DNA of 64,000 nt, taken from NCBI GenBank assembly GCA_023525715.1, contig CM042017.1:82179357-82243356 (forward strand), read 5' to 3'. The notes below the pieces were generated by a model. The model did not search any database, was not told the DNA's origin, and saw only the letters and a program-made list of their open reading frames with translations. Source of the DNA: Cichorium intybus (lineage: Eukaryota > Streptophyta > Magnoliopsida > Asterales > Asteraceae). Made by a program: the position numbers and the translations under genes. Below, piece by piece: positions 60,236-64,000 of this stretch (positions are counted from its first letter, which is position 1; every line of letters starts with the position of its first letter).

Positions 60236-60460
60236 ATACTCGTTATGTGGTTCCACATAAATATGTGGTCTCAACCTCAACTACTCAATATGTGACCCCA
60301 CAGAATATGTGGTCTCAATCACATTTACTCGTTATGTGACCCCACAAAATATGTGGTCTCAACCACTTTACTAGATATGTGGCCCATAAAATATGTGGTC
60401 TCAACCACTTTACTCGATATGTGGCCCCACAAAATATGTGGTCTCAACCACATTTACTCA
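60236..60460. repeat. 44-base minisatellite in X2, about five units
   Basis: Same unit as at 50706-51425 (TATGTGGCCCCACAAAATAT, then GTGGTCTCAACCAC). A lone unit remains at 60736-60785. Confidence 0.88.
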
Positions 60461-61710
60461 ACAATTAACTCAATCTCTAGGTCAATAAGGCCTATATGAA
60501 CCACTTTAGGTTCTCTCAATTATACCACAAAGTACTCTTTATGTGGTTACTCAAATGTCCTCTAACATCCCTGTCACAAATATCTCATTATGTGACGATT
60601 TCAAGTCACAAAAACTCAATACTCAACATACCAATTTACAATCAGGTATAATGTGCATTCAACCAAACACTCACCATCTTTCTCAACTCATATTCTTTTG
60701 GCTATCTCAGCCATTCATCTTGATATCATAAGTACTAGTTATATGGCCCCACAAAATATGTGGTCTCAACCACAAAGTACTCGTATGCAGAAATCTCGTA
60801 ACATCTGTGAAACAACAAGCAATATATATACAATATCATAATTTATATATTTTTCACCATGTATATTCTCATTATACACACTTCTCCATGGCTGCTAAAT
60901 ACTCGTCAAGCAACCACATATATTCTCAGTTATACATAATCACAAAGCACTCATTATGTGATATGTAAACCTTACCTCCAGTGGACACGAGATTCTCATC
61001 TCAATGCCGGTTACTACACTTTATAACCACAATTCTCTGACACATGTAATTTCAATTGATCTTTTATGTGTCCAAACATTTCACACATATTCTACTACAT
61101 GTAGTATTAACAATTAAACATTCGCAACACGTTATAACTAACATGTTAAGTAAAATTATTTACATACCTCATAGCAACAAATCTTGTCTTCTCATTAGTT
61201 GAAACTCGCATACTTCGGACCTCAACTCTTGAGTGTACTCGGCCACACTCACATGTCTCAACTCTTAGCTCATACTCATCTTAGGCTCATACTTTTTTTC
61301 ATCGTCAATTGGAATTTCGTCTCAACTGGGATCTCATCTCATCATCAGCTGAAACTCATCATTAGCTGGAATCTCATCTCAATTAGTATCTTACCTCGTA
61401 TTTAGTTGACATCTCATCATCAACTGAGGTTCTTGTCTCCTCGTTAGCTGATATCTCTTATCGGCCAAAATCTCGTCTCATCATCCACTATTGATCCAAC
61501 CGGCTTTGACCAATTTCTCAACTCATCCTTCATCTAACTCTATATCTGTGTTTACACACAGAAAACAACAATAACAAATATAACATAAAAGTTATACTCA
61601 AATCATACACCAACATCAGTAGCAGTATCTTTTCCAAGCATGTGATAGGGGCTCTCTTTTCTCGGTTTAAGTCGAGGACTCTACACTCAAGACCTAGTTC
61701 ACTTAAACCA

Positions 61711-61725
61711 TGCTCTGATACCAAC
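61711..61725 (-). other. Primer-binding site, tRNA-iMet, X2
   Basis: Minus strand TTGGTATCAGAGCAT just inside the LTR. Confidence 0.9.
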
Positions 61726-61726
61726 T

Positions 61727-63601
61727 TGTATCACCCGGTTTCTCATACGAAGTACACCCAAAAATTTTCAAACAATTATACATCAAAGTGGGTATACTTG
61801 TACTCAAACCACGGATCAAGATGTTATCATCATAAATAATTACACAAAAGGTCCTTACAATTTTAACCAAGCATTACAAATAAATCTAATACACCTAAAG
61901 GACAGACTCTAAACTTGTCCATCATTCTTTATCACATGCCTTCCCCTATCACAGCTACAAATACCTGCAAAACAACATAACCCTCAAGTGTAAGCTTATA
62001 AAGCTTAGTGAGTAATCTCAATCATATTTCACAATCTTTCTCAATAAACATCCTCATCTTCCTCTCTTGCTATTCTCATTAGCAAGATCCTTCTCCTCTT
62101 AACTCGGAACCTGCAAACATATTAGCTTTACAAACACTAGCTAATTGTTAACAACATCAACTCAATCATAAGTACCACAATCAGTAATACTCGTAAACTC
62201 GATTGCCATTTCACATATACTCATTTTTAACAATCTACAAAACTCAATAGCCCTCATGGCGATACTATTCCACACGAAACAATATAACACAACCATATCA
62301 ACATTTACTCTAATTATACAATCAATATGTATTTTTGACTCGGCCACTCTTACATACTTGTAACAGTTTACTCAATCAAAAGTTACAACAATAACCACAA
62401 CATAGCACAATCATATATGAACTCAATTACAACATTTCTCATTGTTATAATAATCAAATGCAAGAACTCATTACCTCAGTCATGCAAACATCTACTCTTC
62501 TTTATTAATTAGTGTTTATACTCAACTCATCATTCATTATCTATAATAACAATATAACTCTACCACTTAGTCTTATGAAATCAACATAACACATAGAAAA
62601 TATATAAACAAATATATATACTCTATATAAAAAAAGTGTAACTCTACTCAGGTACTAGAAAGTACTCACCTGATATCAACTTAGTATATGAAATCCCCAA
62701 GTTACACGTACCGGACTCCTATTCACTAGACTCAATTATATCACCACAATATGAATTCATTCTCAAATATCCACGATCATCTCAACGACATCTAACTCAA
62801 AAGATGTATAAATCATAAGCAAGAAAAAGGAGTACAAACGGTAAATATCAACTCTATATTTACCGAAAACTCCAAATCCACGGTTCTACTCATTCAACCG
62901 TAGAAACTCGACAATAATAACACGAATTACTCTAAAGGCATCTACTAACAACCTACTAACAACATATATAATAATATATAGCAAAATCATGAAGATTGAA
63001 AACTAGGGTTTAAAACCCCCAAAACCGAGAGATACTCACCTTTGACGAATTAGGAAGCAAGAACACGTTTACGGGGTTAGATTCATGCTTCTATATGTTT
63101 CCCCACGAACCTCCAGACTTCATTTCACTCAAAATAGCCATTTGAAGCTCTCAAAATTGAAAATGAAATGTTTTTCCTCGAAATAGGTTTTCTGCACATT
63201 TAAATGGGTCTGCATGCGTAACACGGCCCGTGTTTTGCTACAGTGCCCGTGTTTAAATTTACACGGCCGTGTTTTGCTACAGTAACCAGGAAACACAAAA
63301 TTACCGTATGTTACATGACCCGTGTAAGCCATTTTTGGCGTTTTTAAGGCTCAAACTTCTTCCAAATGGGTTTCTAATCACCCAAACTCATACATCAACT
63401 TAACTAATCTTATTCACACCAAGATTAGTACATAAGAAAGGTTTGAACCTCTTCTCACAAATCACACAACTCATAACTCAAAGGTAATCATAAAAGATTG
63501 TCACACAACTCTAAATAACTCAAAGCTAGAATCATACTAATTTATATAGTAATAACTCTACTTACCTTAGTAAGCATCTCAAAATGAAAATGGGTCTTAC
63601 A
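61727..63601 (-). repeat. 5' LTR of X2
   Basis: TGTATCACCCGG...GGGTCTTACA, about 1875 bp. Palindromes AACACGGCCCGTGTT and ACACGGCCGTGT lie at 63218-63280. Confidence 0.88.
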
Positions 63602-63985
63602 TGATGGAAGCACACCTCCGACGGCGTAAGGCAGACGGTTACCGACGTGTTCCAACGGCGGATGACGAATCCTCTGTAAATGAGAGCTTTGTGGTTTCAC
63701 CGGTTGAGCAAGAACAACGTCCCGTAAATCACTCTTGCTGACATTATAAACAGGCGTTGATGCTGTTGCTGGTTGTGGTGGATACTGGACTGCTGAGATT
63801 CATTGGCGTGATCCAAACCCACCGCCGGCGGCGGGCGGCGGATGAAGCGGATAAATTTGATGATCAAACTCAAAGGGTTTTCTAATGGGTGGTTTAGAAA
63901 TCTTATGAGATAGTTTATGAATCTGTTTCAAGTACTCATTTTTGGCACCAGTACTAGAATCAAGATTAGGGTTTATTTCAGACAT
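63602..63985 (-). pseudogene. VQ-motif (HAIKU1-like) gene fragment
   Basis: The minus-strand ATG at 63985 opens a frame of 61 codons (MSEINPNLDSSTG, EYLKQIHKLSHKISKPPIRK, HPPPAAGGGFGS) that stops at 63800. Another frame just downstream reads VYNVSKSDLRDVV and VKPQSSHLQRIRHPPLEHVG. The order of a Pro/His/Gln-rich start, VYNxSKxDxRxxV and LQRIRPPPL resembles HAIKU1-type VQ proteins, nuclear partners of WRKY factors in seed growth. The core FxxxVQxxTG is not intact (DVV then a jump), and the frame is shifted. The X2 LTR cuts the fragment at 63602. From memory of the family; moderate confidence. Confidence 0.5.
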
Positions 63986-64000
63986 CTTTAACGTTGTAGA

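Larger units (their letters stand above)
58640..63601 (-). mobile_element. Element X2: older truncated copy of X
   Basis: The 5' LTR (61727-63601) and most of the internal region (58640-61726) are homologous to X1 but clearly diverged. The 3' LTR and about 370 internal bases are missing at the junction with the chromovirus fragment. No coding potential. It contains (60236-60460 and 60736-60785) the same 44-base array with fewer units. Confidence 0.85.

Overview
The window is nuclear DNA of a flowering plant, almost certainly a eudicot. The evidence is AT-rich sequence with long TA arrays, several families of plant LTR retrotransposons, Helitron termini, a MULE transposase, and broken plant gene fragments (RKD, glutamate dehydrogenase, hnRNP Q-like, WD40, VQ). 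An Asteraceae source is a weak guess. I see no intact host gene. The window is a stack of nested transposable elements, and most entries are element parts or pseudogenes.

Layout. (1) 1-2309: the 5' LTR, primer site and broken gag of a Ty3/gypsy element on the minus strand. (2) 2313-23890: an older layer, perhaps a Helitron, holding an LTR-like segment. That segment is split by an Athila-like element (4703-18615, minus), which is itself split by a 7.5-kb non-autonomous LTR element (5737-13282, plus) with a perfect ATACC duplication. This innermost element carries, antisense, a spliced RWP-RK (RKD-like) transcription-factor gene with three nonsense codons. A 2.6-kb copia deletion derivative (19480-22078) and a glutamate dehydrogenase exon follow. 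(3) 23890-29507: Helitron ends, a broken Helitron helicase joined to an hnRNP Q-like RRM exon, a WD40 exon fragment and TA arrays. (4) 29806-54889: a MULE whose transposase gene is split by copia element Y1 (30454-45824, TSD TATGA) and by gypsy-type non-autonomous element X1 (47063-54506). Y1 contains its coding relative Y2 in opposite orientation (34902-42735, TSD CTAGG). (5) 54890-63601: a chromovirus 3' LTR and pol fragment joined directly to an older truncated copy of X (X2). (6) 63602-63985: the start of a VQ-motif (HAIKU1-like) gene fragment.

LTR divergence counted by eye fits the nesting: about 1.3% for the Athila-like element, about 0.5% for the element inside it, about 2% for Y1 and Y2, and nearly none for X1. 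The most unusual items are the RKD-like gene carried antisense inside an LTR element, ACACG...CGTGT palindromes whose arms covary between unrelated LTRs, and a covarying hairpin just upstream of the polypurine tract in three elements.
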